A DNA stretch of 64,000 nucleotides from Nonomuraea rhodomycinica (GTDB lineage Bacteria > Actinomycetota > Actinomycetes > Streptosporangiales > Streptosporangiaceae): the NCBI RefSeq assembly GCF_013363995.1, contig NZ_JABWGO010000006.1, positions 289,481-353,480 of the forward strand, given 5' to 3'. Shown piece after piece: positions 56,053 through 64,000 of the stretch. The notes beneath the pieces are model-generated. The model did not search any database, was not told where the DNA came from, and saw only the letters and a program-made list of their open reading frames with translations. Position 1 is the first letter of the stretch. Each line of letters begins with the position of its first letter. The position numbers and the translations under genes were made by a program.

Positions 56053-57633
56053 GTGAAGAACTGGGGGGTTTCGCCGCGCCGGCTCGTGCCGCCGATGCAG
56101 GGCACCCCCCTGTGGGGGTGGCTGGGCCCCGTCCTGGTCGCCGTCTTCGGCGGGATCCTGCGCTTCGCCCGTCTCGGCGAGCCCCGCGCCGTCGTCTTCG
56201 ACGAGACCTTCTACATCAAGGACGCCTACTCCCTGCTCACCTTCGGGGTCGAGCGCCACACCCTCGGCGACGTCAAGGACCCGATCGCCGACCGGCGCAT
56301 CCTGGCCGGCAACCTCGACATCTGGAAGCACTGCCCGGAGCCCTCCGACTGCGCCGCGTTCGTCGCGCACCCGCCGCTCGGCAAGTGGATGATCGGCGCC
56401 GGCGAGTGGATGTTCGGCATGAACCCGTTCGGCTGGCGCTTCGCCGCCGCGGTCGCCGGCACCCTGTCGATCCTGATCGTCGCCCGGGTGGCGCGGCGGA
56501 TGACCCGCTCGACCCTGCTCGGCTGCTTCGCCGGCCTGCTGCTCGCGCTCGACGGCCTGCACCTGGTGCTGTCGCGCACGGCGCTGCTCGACATCTTCCT
56601 CATGTTCTGGGTGCTGGCCGCCTTCGCCTGCCTCGTCGCCGACCGCGACCGGGCGCGGGAGCGGCTCGCCGCCTGGTGCGAGACCCACCCGCTCACCTCG
56701 TACGGCCCCCGGCTCGGCCTACGGCCGTGGCGCGTCGCCGCGGGCGTCTGCCTGGGCGCCGCCTGCGCGGTCAAGTGGTCCGGGATCTTCTTCCTCGTCG
56801 CGTTCGCCGTGCTCACCTTCGCGTGGGACATGGGGGCCAGGCGCGCCGTCGGGCTGCGCGAGCCGTACAAGGGGGCCTTCGCGCTGGACCTGCCGCGGGC
56901 CGCCGCCGCGATGGGGCTCGCCCCCGCGATCACCTTCGTCGCGTCGTGGGCGAGCTGGTTCGCCCACGACGGCGGCTACGGGCGCGGCTGGGCGCAGGCC
57001 ACCTCGTCCGGGCCGCTGTTCTTCGTCGTCGACTCGGTGCGGTCGTGGCTGAAGTACCAGGTGCAGGTGCTCGGCTACCACACCGGGCTCGACCTCTACC
57101 ACCCGTACATGTCGGAGCCGTGGACGTGGCCGGTGCTGTTCCGGCCGGTCCTGTTCGCCCACGAGACCGGGAAGAGCGGCTGCGGCGCCCGCGAGTGCAC
57201 CGAGACCGTGATCGGCGCCGGCACGCCCGCCCTATGGTTCGCCGCCTGGCTGGCCCTGCTCGGGTGCGTCGTCTGGTACTCCTCCGCCCGCGACTGGCGG
57301 GCCGGCGCGGTGCTGCTCGCCGTGGCCGCGGGCTGGCTGCCGTGGTTCTACTACGCCGTCGCCGACGACCGCACGATGTACCTGTTCTACATGATCCCCG
57401 TCGTGCCGTTCATGGTGCTCGGGCTCACCCTGGTCGCCGGGCTGGCGCTCGGGCGGCAGGACGCCCGGCCCGGGCGGCGCGCGGCCGGCGCCGCCGTCGC
57501 CGGCGCGCTCGCCCTCGTCGTGCTGATCGACTTCTGGTGGCTGTATCCCGTGCTGACTGGCGAGGTCATCACGCAGGCACAGTGGTGGGCTCGGATGCTG
57601 ATGCGCTCGTGGGTCGAGGCCGCCCCGAAATGA
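56053..57633 (+). CDS. Protein O-mannosyltransferase paralogue (GT39)
   Basis: A 526-residue second Pmt-like enzyme, close to the one at 53485 (shared GGILRF, RAVVFDET, HPPLGKWMIG, GEWMFGMNPFGWRFAAAV and LDIFLMFWVLA). The catalytic DE is kept in VVFDETFYIKDAY. An extra 10-residue loop (DVKDPIADRRI) follows the first helix. It transfers a sugar, presumably mannose, to protein. GTG 56053 is used because TAGGGT lies 7 bp upstream; GTG 56044 is an alternative inside a hairpin. It converges with the GT-C gene, overlapping by 65 bp. Confidence 0.9.
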   Translation: MKNWGVSPRRLVPPMQGTPLWGWLGPVLVAVFGGILRFARLGEPRAVVFDETFYIKDAYSLLTFGVERHTLGDVKDPIADRRILAGNLDIWKHCPEPSDCAAFVAHPPLGKWMIGAGEWMFGMNPFGWRFAAAVAGTLSILIVARVARRMTRSTLLGCFAGLLLALDGLHLVLSRTALLDIFLMFWVLAAFACLVADRDRARERLAAWCETHPLTSYGPRLGLRPWRVAAGVCLGAACAVKWSGIFFLVAFAVLTFAWDMGARRAVGLREPYKGAFALDLPRAAAAMGLAPAITFVASWASWFAHDGGYGRGWAQATSSGPLFFVVDSVRSWLKYQVQVLGYHTGLDLYHPYMSEPWTWPVLFRPVLFAHETGKSGCGARECTETVIGAGTPALWFAAWLALLGCVVWYSSARDWRAGAVLLAVAAGWLPWFYYAVADDRTMYLFYMIPVVPFMVLGLTLVAGLALGRQDARPGRRAAGAAVAGALALVVLIDFWWLYPVLTGEVITQAQWWARMLMRSWVEAAPK

Positions 57634-59110
57634 TGCCGCGGCGCAGCGTGATGCCCGCCGCGATGCAGGCCAGCGGCACCGCGGGCAGCACGTACCGGTA
57701 GTCGAACTCCGCCGTCGCCGCCGGCGCGAGCAGCAGCCCGAACGCCCCCAGCCACGGCAGCGCCACCGGCCCGCCGACGCTGCGCCAGCGCACCGCCACG
57801 CCGTACAGGCCGACCAGCATGATGCCGCCCAGCATGATGCCGCGCAGGTAGAACACGTCCTGGTAGCTGCTCATGATCTCCGCGAAGGGCGAGACGATGC
57901 GCGTCTCGGGCGGGCCCTGCTCGTAGGAGAACGCGTCGGTGTCGGTGCGCCCCTGGTAGGCCGGCCAGTTGGGCAGCCGCTTCGGGCGCCCGTTGGTGTC
58001 GAGGTCGTAGTACGGGCGGAACTCGTACATGTTGTACGTCGCCGCGTCCGGGAACTGCGGCCGGCCCCAGCTGAAGGCGCGGAAGAAGTCACGCCCCACC
58101 ACCTTCAGGTAGTCGCCGGGCTGCGACAGGATCGCCCGCGTGGCGAACGCGCTCGCCGCCTCGTTGGTGATCTCGGTGAACTTCTTCCCGGCGCCCCACC
58201 GGTGCAGCACCTCGCCGGTGCCCGTGCCGCCGCCGCCCTGGCCCCACAGGTACCACTGGGCGTAGTCCTTGCGCTGGTCGACCGGGTCGTTGATGCACAG
58301 CAGGAGGAGCTGGATCTCCTTGTACTTGTCGATGTGCATCTTCGAGCAGTCGGCGAAGATGGCCGTGCGCATGTAGAGGATCAGCCCGTCGCTGTTGGTC
58401 ATGGCGAACTTGCCCATGCTGGCGGCGAACCACCCCATGTAGCTGAGGATCGGCACCGCGCAGGCCACGACGACCGCCACGACCGCCTTCCAGCTCGTCC
58501 GCTTGATCACCAGGTAGGCCACCACGAGCGCGAGGATCGGCAGCCCGATCGAGCGGGTCAGCCAGGTCAGGGCGAGCAGCAGGCCCACCACCGCCCCGAT
58601 CTTCCACGACATCCGCCGGTGCCACAGCACCATGGTGACCACGCCCACGACCAGCAGCATGAACATCGTGTCGGACATGATGAGCTGTTCGAGCTGGATC
58701 TGGTAGGCGTCGAACAGCACCGGCGCCGCGGCGAGCGTCGCCCCCCACTTCGGCAGCGCGAACCTGCGCCGCAGCAGCGCGTAGATCAGCGCGGCCGTGG
58801 CCAGCCCCATCAGGTGCTGGGTGAACACCACCAGGGAGAAGCTGTGGAACGGCTTCAGGATCATCATCCAGAACCCGTAGCCGCTCGGCCTGATCGGGTG
58901 CGGCCGGGGGTGCAGCGCCACCGAGACGTACTCGTAGGAGTCGTTGAACCACATCGCCGGCCCGTATCCGAGCATGGTGACAAGCCGCAGCACCCCGCCC
59001 AGGGCGAAGGCCACGGCGAACACCTGATGACGGCGCAGGAAGGCCAGCGCGCGCGCCGTCCGGCCTGGGGCGGAGTGGTCCACAGGGGTAATCTCCGCGA
59101 CGCTCACCAT
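57569..59110 (-). CDS. GT-C fold membrane glycosyltransferase-like protein
   Basis: A 513-residue protein with about 10 hydrophobic segments and a large outer loop. YGPAMWFNDSYEYVSVALHPRPHPIRPSGYGF is the first loop of GT-C enzymes with the acidic ND/DSYEY site. LFDAYQIQLEQLIMSDTMFM and SDGLILYMRTAIFADCSKMHID follow. The last third is a soluble loop with many Tyr/Pro (YQGRTDTDAFSYEQGPPETR). It likely uses a polyprenyl-phosphate sugar to build a cell-envelope glycan. It is divergent from a GT2 enzyme, so substrate supply and transfer may be linked. ATG 59110 leaves a normal N-terminus; ATG 59170 adds 20 residues. Confidence 0.78.
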   Translation of the reverse strand: MVSVAEITPVDHSAPGRTARALAFLRRHQVFAVAFALGGVLRLVTMLGYGPAMWFNDSYEYVSVALHPRPHPIRPSGYGFWMMILKPFHSFSLVVFTQHLMGLATAALIYALLRRRFALPKWGATLAAAPVLFDAYQIQLEQLIMSDTMFMLLVVGVVTMVLWHRRMSWKIGAVVGLLLALTWLTRSIGLPILALVVAYLVIKRTSWKAVVAVVVACAVPILSYMGWFAASMGKFAMTNSDGLILYMRTAIFADCSKMHIDKYKEIQLLLLCINDPVDQRKDYAQWYLWGQGGGGTGTGEVLHRWGAGKKFTEITNEAASAFATRAILSQPGDYLKVVGRDFFRAFSWGRPQFPDAATYNMYEFRPYYDLDTNGRPKRLPNWPAYQGRTDTDAFSYEQGPPETRIVSPFAEIMSSYQDVFYLRGIMLGGIMLVGLYGVAVRWRSVGGPVALPWLGAFGLLLAPAATAEFDYRYVLPAVPLACIAAGITLRRGIISGRPRPTSASASEPTTVPA

Positions 59111-59208
59111 GCTGTAAAGAATGCCAGCCGTTTCTAGGACTTGCCGCGACCAAGTCTGGGCAGAGGGCATGATGGTGTGCTGAAGTGTCCTAACTGAAGG
59201 GTTGAGAC

Positions 59209-60480
59209 GTGGAACTGACGGTGGTCATGCCCTGCCTCAACGAGGCCGAGACCGTGGAAGTCTGTGTGCGCAAGGCATTGGCGTGCATGGAGGAGCACGG
59301 CATCGAGGGCGAGGTGCTGATCGCCGACAACGGCAGCACGGACGGCTCTCAGCAGATCGCCCGCGACGCCGGCGCCCGTGTGGTCCACGTCGACGAGAAG
59401 GGCTACGGCAACGCCCTCATGGGCGGCATCAGGGCCGCCCGCGGCAAGTACGTCATCATGGGTGACGCCGACGACTCCTACGACTTCACCGCCCTGCTGC
59501 CGTTCGTCGAGCAGTTGCGCGACGGCGCCGACCTGGTGATGGGCAACCGGTTCCGGGGCGGCATCGCGCCGGGCGCCATGCCCCCGCTCCACCGCTACCT
59601 CGGCAACCCGGTGCTGTCGTTCATCGGCCGGCTGTTCTTCCCCTCGGCCATCGGCGACTTCCACTGCGGCCTGCGCGGCTTCCGGCGCGACTCGATCCTG
59701 CGCCTGCAGCTGCAGACCGGCGGCATGGAGTTCGCCTCCGAGATGGTGGTCCGCTCCACGCTGTCCGGCCTGGACGTGCGCGAGGTGCCCACCACGCTGT
59801 CGCCCGACGGCCGCTCCCGCCCGCCGCACCTGCGCTCCTGGCGCGACGGCTGGCGCCACCTGCGCTTCCTGCTGCTCTACAGCCCCAAGTGGCTGTTCTT
59901 CTACCCCGGCCTGGTCATGATGGCGATCGGCCTGGTCGCCGGCACCGCCCTGACCTTCGGCCCGGTCGAGATCGGCGAGCTGGCCTTCGACGTCGACACC
60001 CTGGTCGGCGCGTCGGCCGCGGTGGTGATCGGCTTCCAGGCGGTGCTGTTCGCGGTCTTCACCAAGGTCTACGCGGCCGAGGAGGGCTTCCTGCCGGAGT
60101 CGCCGCGCATCCGCAAGCTCATCGACATCGTCACCCTGGAGAAGGGGCTCGTGGCCGGCGGCCTGCTGGCCCTCGCCGGTCTCGTCGGCCTGGTGATGTC
60201 GCTGGTCCACTGGCAGATCCGCAGCTTCGGCGAGCTCGACCCGCGCGAGTCGCTGCGCATCGTCGTGCCCTCCGCCACGGCGCTCGTCATGAGCTTCCAG
60301 ACCATCTTCGCCGCGCTGTTCGTCAGCATCCTCGGCATCCGCCGCACCCGCGAGACGCCCGCCGACGTGGCCGCCAAGGCCGCCGAGGAGGCCGCCGAGA
60401 TCGTCTCCCGCGAGCAGGCCGCGAAGACGGCCGGCGAGCAGGCCGAGCAGACGCCGCGCGAGGACACCACCACCCGTTGA
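59209..60480 (+). CDS. Family 2 glycosyltransferase, polyprenyl-phosphate sugar synthase type
   Basis: A 423-residue GT2. TVVMPCLNEAETVEVCV opens the Rossmann-like domain, IADNGSTDGS holds the nucleotide site, VIMGDADDSYDF gives the DxD metal site, and FHCGLRGFRRDSILRL the substrate loop. Four membrane helices (residues 235-380) and an acidic/Ala-rich tail follow, similar to DPM1/GtrB-like enzymes that make polyprenyl-phosphate-mannose or -glucose. It may supply donor sugar for the two O-mannosyltransferases or for the GT-C enzyme next to it. The GTG start has GAAGGG 8 bases upstream. Confidence 0.87.
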   Translation: MELTVVMPCLNEAETVEVCVRKALACMEEHGIEGEVLIADNGSTDGSQQIARDAGARVVHVDEKGYGNALMGGIRAARGKYVIMGDADDSYDFTALLPFVEQLRDGADLVMGNRFRGGIAPGAMPPLHRYLGNPVLSFIGRLFFPSAIGDFHCGLRGFRRDSILRLQLQTGGMEFASEMVVRSTLSGLDVREVPTTLSPDGRSRPPHLRSWRDGWRHLRFLLLYSPKWLFFYPGLVMMAIGLVAGTALTFGPVEIGELAFDVDTLVGASAAVVIGFQAVLFAVFTKVYAAEEGFLPESPRIRKLIDIVTLEKGLVAGGLLALAGLVGLVMSLVHWQIRSFGELDPRESLRIVVPSATALVMSFQTIFAALFVSILGIRRTRETPADVAAKAAEEAAEIVSREQAAKTAGEQAEQTPREDTTTR

Positions 60481-60537
60481 CCCGGCGGGGCGGAAACCGG
60501 TTCGAGGTGCCCGCCCCCGCCCCGTAGGCTTGGAACC

Positions 60538-62319
60538 ATGTCCCAGCACATCTTGACCGCCGTCGCGTGGCCGTACGCCAACGGCCCTCGCCACATCGGG
60601 CACGTCTCCGGATTCGGCGTGCCGTCCGACGTCTTCAGCCGCTACCAGCGGATGGCGGGCAACAAGGTGCTGATGGTCTCCGGCACCGACGAGCACGGCA
60701 CGCCCATCCAGGTCCAGGCCGACAAGGAGGGCGTGACCGCCAAGGAGCTCGCCGACCGCTACAACCGGGTCATCGCCGAGGACCTGACCGGCCTGGGGCT
60801 GTCCTACGACCTGTTCACGCGCACCTCGACCCGCAACCACTACGCGGTCACGCAGGAGATCTTCAAGGGCCTGTACGACAACGGCTACATCTTCCCCAAG
60901 ACCACGATGGGGGCGATCTCGCCGTCCACCGGGCGCACCCTGCCCGACCGCTACATCGAGGGCACCTGCCCCATCTGCGGCTACGACGGCGCGCGCGGCG
61001 ACCAGTGCGACAACTGCGGCAACCAGCTCGACCCGATCCAGCTCATCAACCCCAAGAGCCGGATCAACGGCGAGACCCCGGTCTTCACCGAGACCGAGCA
61101 CTTCATGCTCGACCTGCCCGCCTTCGCCGAGGTGCTCGGCTCCTACCTGCAGTCCAAGCAGGGCGACTGGCGGCCCAACGTGCTGAAGTTCGCGCTCAAC
61201 CTGCTCGGCGACCTCCAGCCGCGGGCCATCAGCCGCGACCTCGACTGGGGCGTGCCCATCCCGCTCGACGGCTGGCGCGACCAGCCCAACAAGCGGCTGT
61301 ACGTGTGGTTCGACGCGGTCGTCGGCTACCTGTCGGCCTCGATCGAGTGGGCCAGGCGCTCCGGCGACCCCGACGCCTGGCGCCAGTGGTGGCAGAACCC
61401 CGACGCCCGCGGCTACTACTTCATGGGCAAGGACAACATCGTCTTCCACGCCGAGATCTGGCCGGCGATGCTGTTCGGCTACAACGGCCAGGGGGCGCGC
61501 GACGGCCGGCCCGGGTCGCTGGGCAAGCTCGACGTGCCGTCCGAGGTGGTCTCCAGCGAGTTCCTGACCATGGAGGGCCGCAAGTTCTCCTCCTCGCGCC
61601 AGGTCGTCATCTACGTGCGCGACTTCCTCGCCCGCTACGACGCCGACGCCCTGCGCTACTACATCGCCGTGGCCGGCCCGGAGACCCAGGACACCGACTT
61701 CACCTGGCAGGAGTTCGTCAACCGCAACAACGGCGAGCTGGTCGCCGCCTGGGGCAACCTGGTCAACCGGTCGATCTCGATGGCCGCCAAGAACTTCGGC
61801 CAGATCCCCGAGCCCGGCGACCTCACCGACGCCGACCGGGCGCTGCTCCAGCGCTCGCGCGAGGCGTTCGGCCCCGTGGGCGCCGAGCTGGGCCGCTCGC
61901 GGTTCAAGAACGCCATCACCGAGGCCCTCGACGTGGTCCGCGACGCCAACCGCTACCTCGCCGAGCAGGAGCCGTGGAAGCTCAAGGACGACCCGGAGCG
62001 GCAGAAGTCGATCCTGCACGTCGCCCTCCAGGTCGTCGACGACGCCAAGACCATGCTCACGCCGTTCCTGCCGAGCTCGTCCAACAAGGTCCACGCCATG
62101 CTGGGCGGCGAGGGCGTGTGGTCCGGCATGCCGGAGATCCGCGAGGTCGACGAGGACGGCGGCTCCCCCTACCCGGTGATCACCGGCGACTACGCCGACG
62201 GGGCCCGCTGGGAGCACCGGCCGATCCAGCCGGGCACCCCGCTCGCGCCGCCGGTGCCGCTGTTCAAGAAGCTCGACCCCAAGGTGGTCGACGAGGAGCT
62301 GGCCCGGCTGGGCGAGTGA
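60538..62319 (+). CDS. metG: Methionyl-tRNA synthetase
   Basis: A 593-residue class I tRNA synthetase that charges tRNA-Met. AWPYANGPRHIGHVSGFG carries the HIGH motif (HIGH), CPICGYDGARGDQCDNCGNQ is the zinc knuckle with four Cys, LDWGVPIPLDGW and WFDAVVGYLSASIEW are the conserved methionine-binding segments, and EGRKFSSSRQVVIYV is the KMSKS loop as KFSSS, a common actinobacterial form. The anticodon-binding helical domain follows; there is no C-terminal EMAP-like domain. It is the first gene of an operon with tatD, sharing a GTGA overlap. Confidence 0.97.
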   Translation: MSQHILTAVAWPYANGPRHIGHVSGFGVPSDVFSRYQRMAGNKVLMVSGTDEHGTPIQVQADKEGVTAKELADRYNRVIAEDLTGLGLSYDLFTRTSTRNHYAVTQEIFKGLYDNGYIFPKTTMGAISPSTGRTLPDRYIEGTCPICGYDGARGDQCDNCGNQLDPIQLINPKSRINGETPVFTETEHFMLDLPAFAEVLGSYLQSKQGDWRPNVLKFALNLLGDLQPRAISRDLDWGVPIPLDGWRDQPNKRLYVWFDAVVGYLSASIEWARRSGDPDAWRQWWQNPDARGYYFMGKDNIVFHAEIWPAMLFGYNGQGARDGRPGSLGKLDVPSEVVSSEFLTMEGRKFSSSRQVVIYVRDFLARYDADALRYYIAVAGPETQDTDFTWQEFVNRNNGELVAAWGNLVNRSISMAAKNFGQIPEPGDLTDADRALLQRSREAFGPVGAELGRSRFKNAITEALDVVRDANRYLAEQEPWKLKDDPERQKSILHVALQVVDDAKTMLTPFLPSSSNKVHAMLGGEGVWSGMPEIREVDEDGGSPYPVITGDYADGARWEHRPIQPGTPLAPPVPLFKKLDPKVVDEELARLGE

Positions 62320-63188
62320 CCGTGAGCAAGCCCCCCGCCGCGCCTCCCGTCGCGCCGGAGCCGCTGCCGGCTCCGGTGTTCGACAGCCACTGCCACCTCG
62401 ACATCATGGTGGGCGACCGGCAGGCGTCCTCGGGCGACCCGGTCGCCCTTGCGGCGCAGGCCGCGTCGGCCACCGTGACCGGCATCCTCGACGCCGCCCG
62501 CGCCGTCGGGGTGACCCGGCTCGTCACGATCGGCTACGACCTGCCGTCGTCGCGCTGGAACGCCGAGGTGGCGGCCGGGCACGCCGACGTGTACGCCGGG
62601 GTGGCGATCCACCCCAACGAGGCGCACGCCGCCACCCCCGAGACGCTGGCCGAGATCGAGGCGCTGGCCGGCCGGCCCGAGGTGCGCGCGGTGGGCGAGA
62701 CCGGCCTCGACTACTTCCGCGACTGGGCGAGCCGCGACGACCAGCACGCCTCGTTCCGGGCGCACATCGAGATCGCCAAGCGCACCGGCAAGGCGCTGGT
62801 CATCCACGACCGCGACGCCCACGCCGACGTGCTCAAGGTGCTGGCCGAGGAGGGGGCGCCGCCGGTCGTGGTGTTCCACAGCTTCTCGGGCGACGCCGAG
62901 ATGGCCGCCGAGTGCGCGGCGGCGGGCTACTACCTGTCGTTCTCCGGGCCCGTCACGTACAAGAACGCCGGCTACCTGCGCGAGGCGGCCCGGGTGGCGC
63001 CGGTGGAGCTCATGCTCGTCGAGACCGACGCCCCCTACCTGCCGCCGGTGCCCCACCGCGGCAAGCCCAACGCGCCCTACCTGATCCCGCTGACGCTGCG
63101 CTGCCTGGCGGAGGTCAAGGGCGTCGAGCCGGGCGCGCTGTGCGAGGCGATCGACGCCAACGGGGTGGCCGTCTTCGGCGCGTGGTGA
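62316..63188 (+). CDS. tatD: TatD family 3'-5' DNase / hydrolase
   Basis: A 290-residue metal-dependent hydrolase of the TatD/YcfH type. FDSHCHLDIM is the HxH metal motif, AVGETGLDYFR the conserved GExGLD with the metal Glu, VIHDRDAHADVL the next His, FHSFSGDAEMA another, and ETDAPYLPPVPHRGKPNAP the final Asp segment. The family degrades DNA 3' ends and acts in oxidative-damage repair. The GTG at 62316 overlaps the metG stop as GTGA; GTG 62322 is also possible. The metG-tatD order is conserved in many actinobacteria. Confidence 0.94.
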   Translation: MTVSKPPAAPPVAPEPLPAPVFDSHCHLDIMVGDRQASSGDPVALAAQAASATVTGILDAARAVGVTRLVTIGYDLPSSRWNAEVAAGHADVYAGVAIHPNEAHAATPETLAEIEALAGRPEVRAVGETGLDYFRDWASRDDQHASFRAHIEIAKRTGKALVIHDRDAHADVLKVLAEEGAPPVVVFHSFSGDAEMAAECAAAGYYLSFSGPVTYKNAGYLREAARVAPVELMLVETDAPYLPPVPHRGKPNAPYLIPLTLRCLAEVKGVEPGALCEAIDANGVAVFGAW

Positions 63189-63195
63189 CCTCGGC

Positions 63196-64000
63196 TCAGC
63201 CTCCCAGGGACGTCCCGAAGTCGGCGCCCTTCACGGGCTGCACGTCCTGCGGCTCCTCGGCGTTGCGGCCGGCCACCGCGACCCTCCCGTACGGGGCGGC
63301 GTCGGGCCGGCCCACGTACAGCTTGTTGCCGCTGAAGGCCACGGCGTAGCCGGCGAGGCCGTCCGCGGAGGGGAGCACGCGCTCGTCGGCCGGGTCGCGG
63401 AAGGACAGCACGCGGACACCGCCGCCGTACGGAGCCCCGACGGCCAGCCGGCCGTCGGCCGAGGCGGCCAGGGAGAAGCCGAACGCCTGCTCGCCGCCCT
63501 GCCGGACGGTCCTGAGCGGTGCGAGCTTCGGGTCCAGGAGCTGCACGTAGCCGGGGCCGGGCGCGCCGACCGCCAGGCCCGCACCGTCGGCGTACGCCAC
63601 CGCGTAGCCGTACCGGTCGCCGTCGGCGTCGGTGGGGGAGTCGAGCTTGACACCCGACAGCCTGGGCGCGAGCGCGTCGGCGATGACGACCACCGCCCCC
63701 GAGTCGATCTTCCCGGTGCCGACCTGGCGGCCCGCGCCGTCGTCGTTCTCGTACGGCACGCCCACGACGAGCTGGTTGCCCGCGCCGAAGGCCAGCGCCC
63801 AGCCGAACTGGTCGCCCACCTCGCCGTTGCCCGGCACCTCCTGCGACTCCTGGCTGATCCGGCGCGGCCGGCCCTCGCCCTTGGCCACGTAGACGGCGCC
63901 GGTGTCGGCCAGCCGCGCCTCGTCCTCGTACGGTGCGCCGATCGCGACCAGGTCGCCCTTGCCGGCCACGGACCAGCCGAAGTGGGCGTCGCGCTGCGGC
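63196..64000 (-). CDS. FG-GAP repeat protein, partial at window end
   Basis: At least 268 residues of a beta-propeller protein that continues beyond the window. Integrin-type FG-GAP repeats are clear: HFGWSVAGKGDLVAIGAPYEDE (starting beyond position 63969), FGWALAFGAGNQLVVGVPYEND, YGYAVAYADGAGLAVGAPGPG and FGFSLAASADGRLAVGAPYGGG, each about 55 residues, with calcium-loop-like Asp/Glu. It ends with GRNAEEPQDVQPVKGADFG. An N-terminal signal peptide, expected for secreted members, is not in the window. It is 7 bp from the convergent tatD stop. Confidence 0.83.
   Translation of the reverse strand, partial: PQRDAHFGWSVAGKGDLVAIGAPYEDEARLADTGAVYVAKGEGRPRRISQESQEVPGNGEVGDQFGWALAFGAGNQLVVGVPYENDDGAGRQVGTGKIDSGAVVVIADALAPRLSGVKLDSPTDADGDRYGYAVAYADGAGLAVGAPGPGYVQLLDPKLAPLRTVRQGGEQAFGFSLAASADGRLAVGAPYGGGVRVLSFRDPADERVLPSADGLAGYAVAFSGNKLYVGRPDAAPYGRVAVAGRNAEEPQDVQPVKGADFGTSLGG

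Noticed and set aside
59134..62217. 1027-residue minus-strand frame over the GT2 and metG genes
   Set aside because: Composition is the antisense of strong coding genes; no motif recognised.
1..64000. tRNA or rRNA genes
   Set aside because: No cloverleaf-like or rRNA-like sequence was recognised by eye in the intergenic gaps; a covariance-model search would settle it.

Overview
The window is very GC-rich DNA (codon third positions are almost all G or C) from a filamentous actinomycete. A pair of SAV2177-type (DUF574) methyltransferases, mycothiol-type DinB proteins, many leaderless starts and GTGA/ATGA gene overlaps fit Streptosporangiales; a Nonomuraea-like genome is my best guess, by inference only. 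I see no rRNA, tRNA, CRISPR array, transposase, integrase or large biosynthetic cluster. The window looks like chromosomal accessory DNA grading into a conserved housekeeping block at the right end.

Region by region. 1-5.4 kb: a DUF2218/O-methyltransferase fusion, a GNAT acetyltransferase, a VOC protein, an ABC-permease remnant, and an epoxide hydrolase divergent from a WYL regulator around a perfect inverted repeat. 5.5-10.6 kb: a secreted esterase/beta-propeller protein behind a LacI-type palindrome, then a cell-surface polysaccharide operon (anchor-like protein plus polysaccharide deacetylase/family 2 glycosyltransferase) that carries a frameshift. 10.8-13.1 kb: an MFS exporter and a secreted metallopeptidase-like protein. 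13.2-14.7 kb: a lower-GC HxlR/hydrolase pair. 14.7-18.5 kb: an SDR, a HAD phosphatase flanked by minisatellites, a DHFR-like reductase, and a membrane protein/GntR pair. 19-21.2 kb: an RsrR-like Rrf2 regulator, an AhpD-like protein and an NmrA-like protein; the first two share an operator. 21-28.8 kb: ankyrin protein, winged-helix protein, two MFS transporters, exonuclease, CGNR regulator, MBL hydrolase, DinB protein. 28.8-35 kb: repeat-bearing membrane protein, two-component pair, 2-oxoglutarate oxygenase, MarR-controlled SnoaL/NAD(P)-binding pair. 35-37.6 kb: a FadR-type regulator divergent from leuA, which has a leucine-rich leader peptide and attenuator-like hairpin. 37.6-43 kb: SDR/MerR pair, DinB/AraC pair, Tat-exported family 8 polysaccharide lyase. 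43-53.4 kb: anti-sigma-type ATPase, orphan sensor kinase, two DUF574 methyltransferases, DUF6493 protein, MBL/MerR pair, unknown protein. 53.5-64 kb: conserved block with two protein O-mannosyltransferase paralogues around rsmI, a GT-C membrane protein, a polyprenyl-type glycosyltransferase, metG, tatD and a truncated FG-GAP protein.

A theme is the density of one-gene regulatory pairs: WYL, HxlR, YtrA-type GntR, Rrf2, CGNR, MarR, FadR, two MerR and a GlxA-type AraC regulator each sit next to one or two enzyme or transporter genes, and in most cases a readable inverted repeat lies between them. No single unmistakably new system was found. The most promising leads are the Rrf2/AhpD/NmrA redox module, the DUF2218 fusion, the frameshifted glycosyltransferase with its minisatellite, and the esterase/propeller protein.
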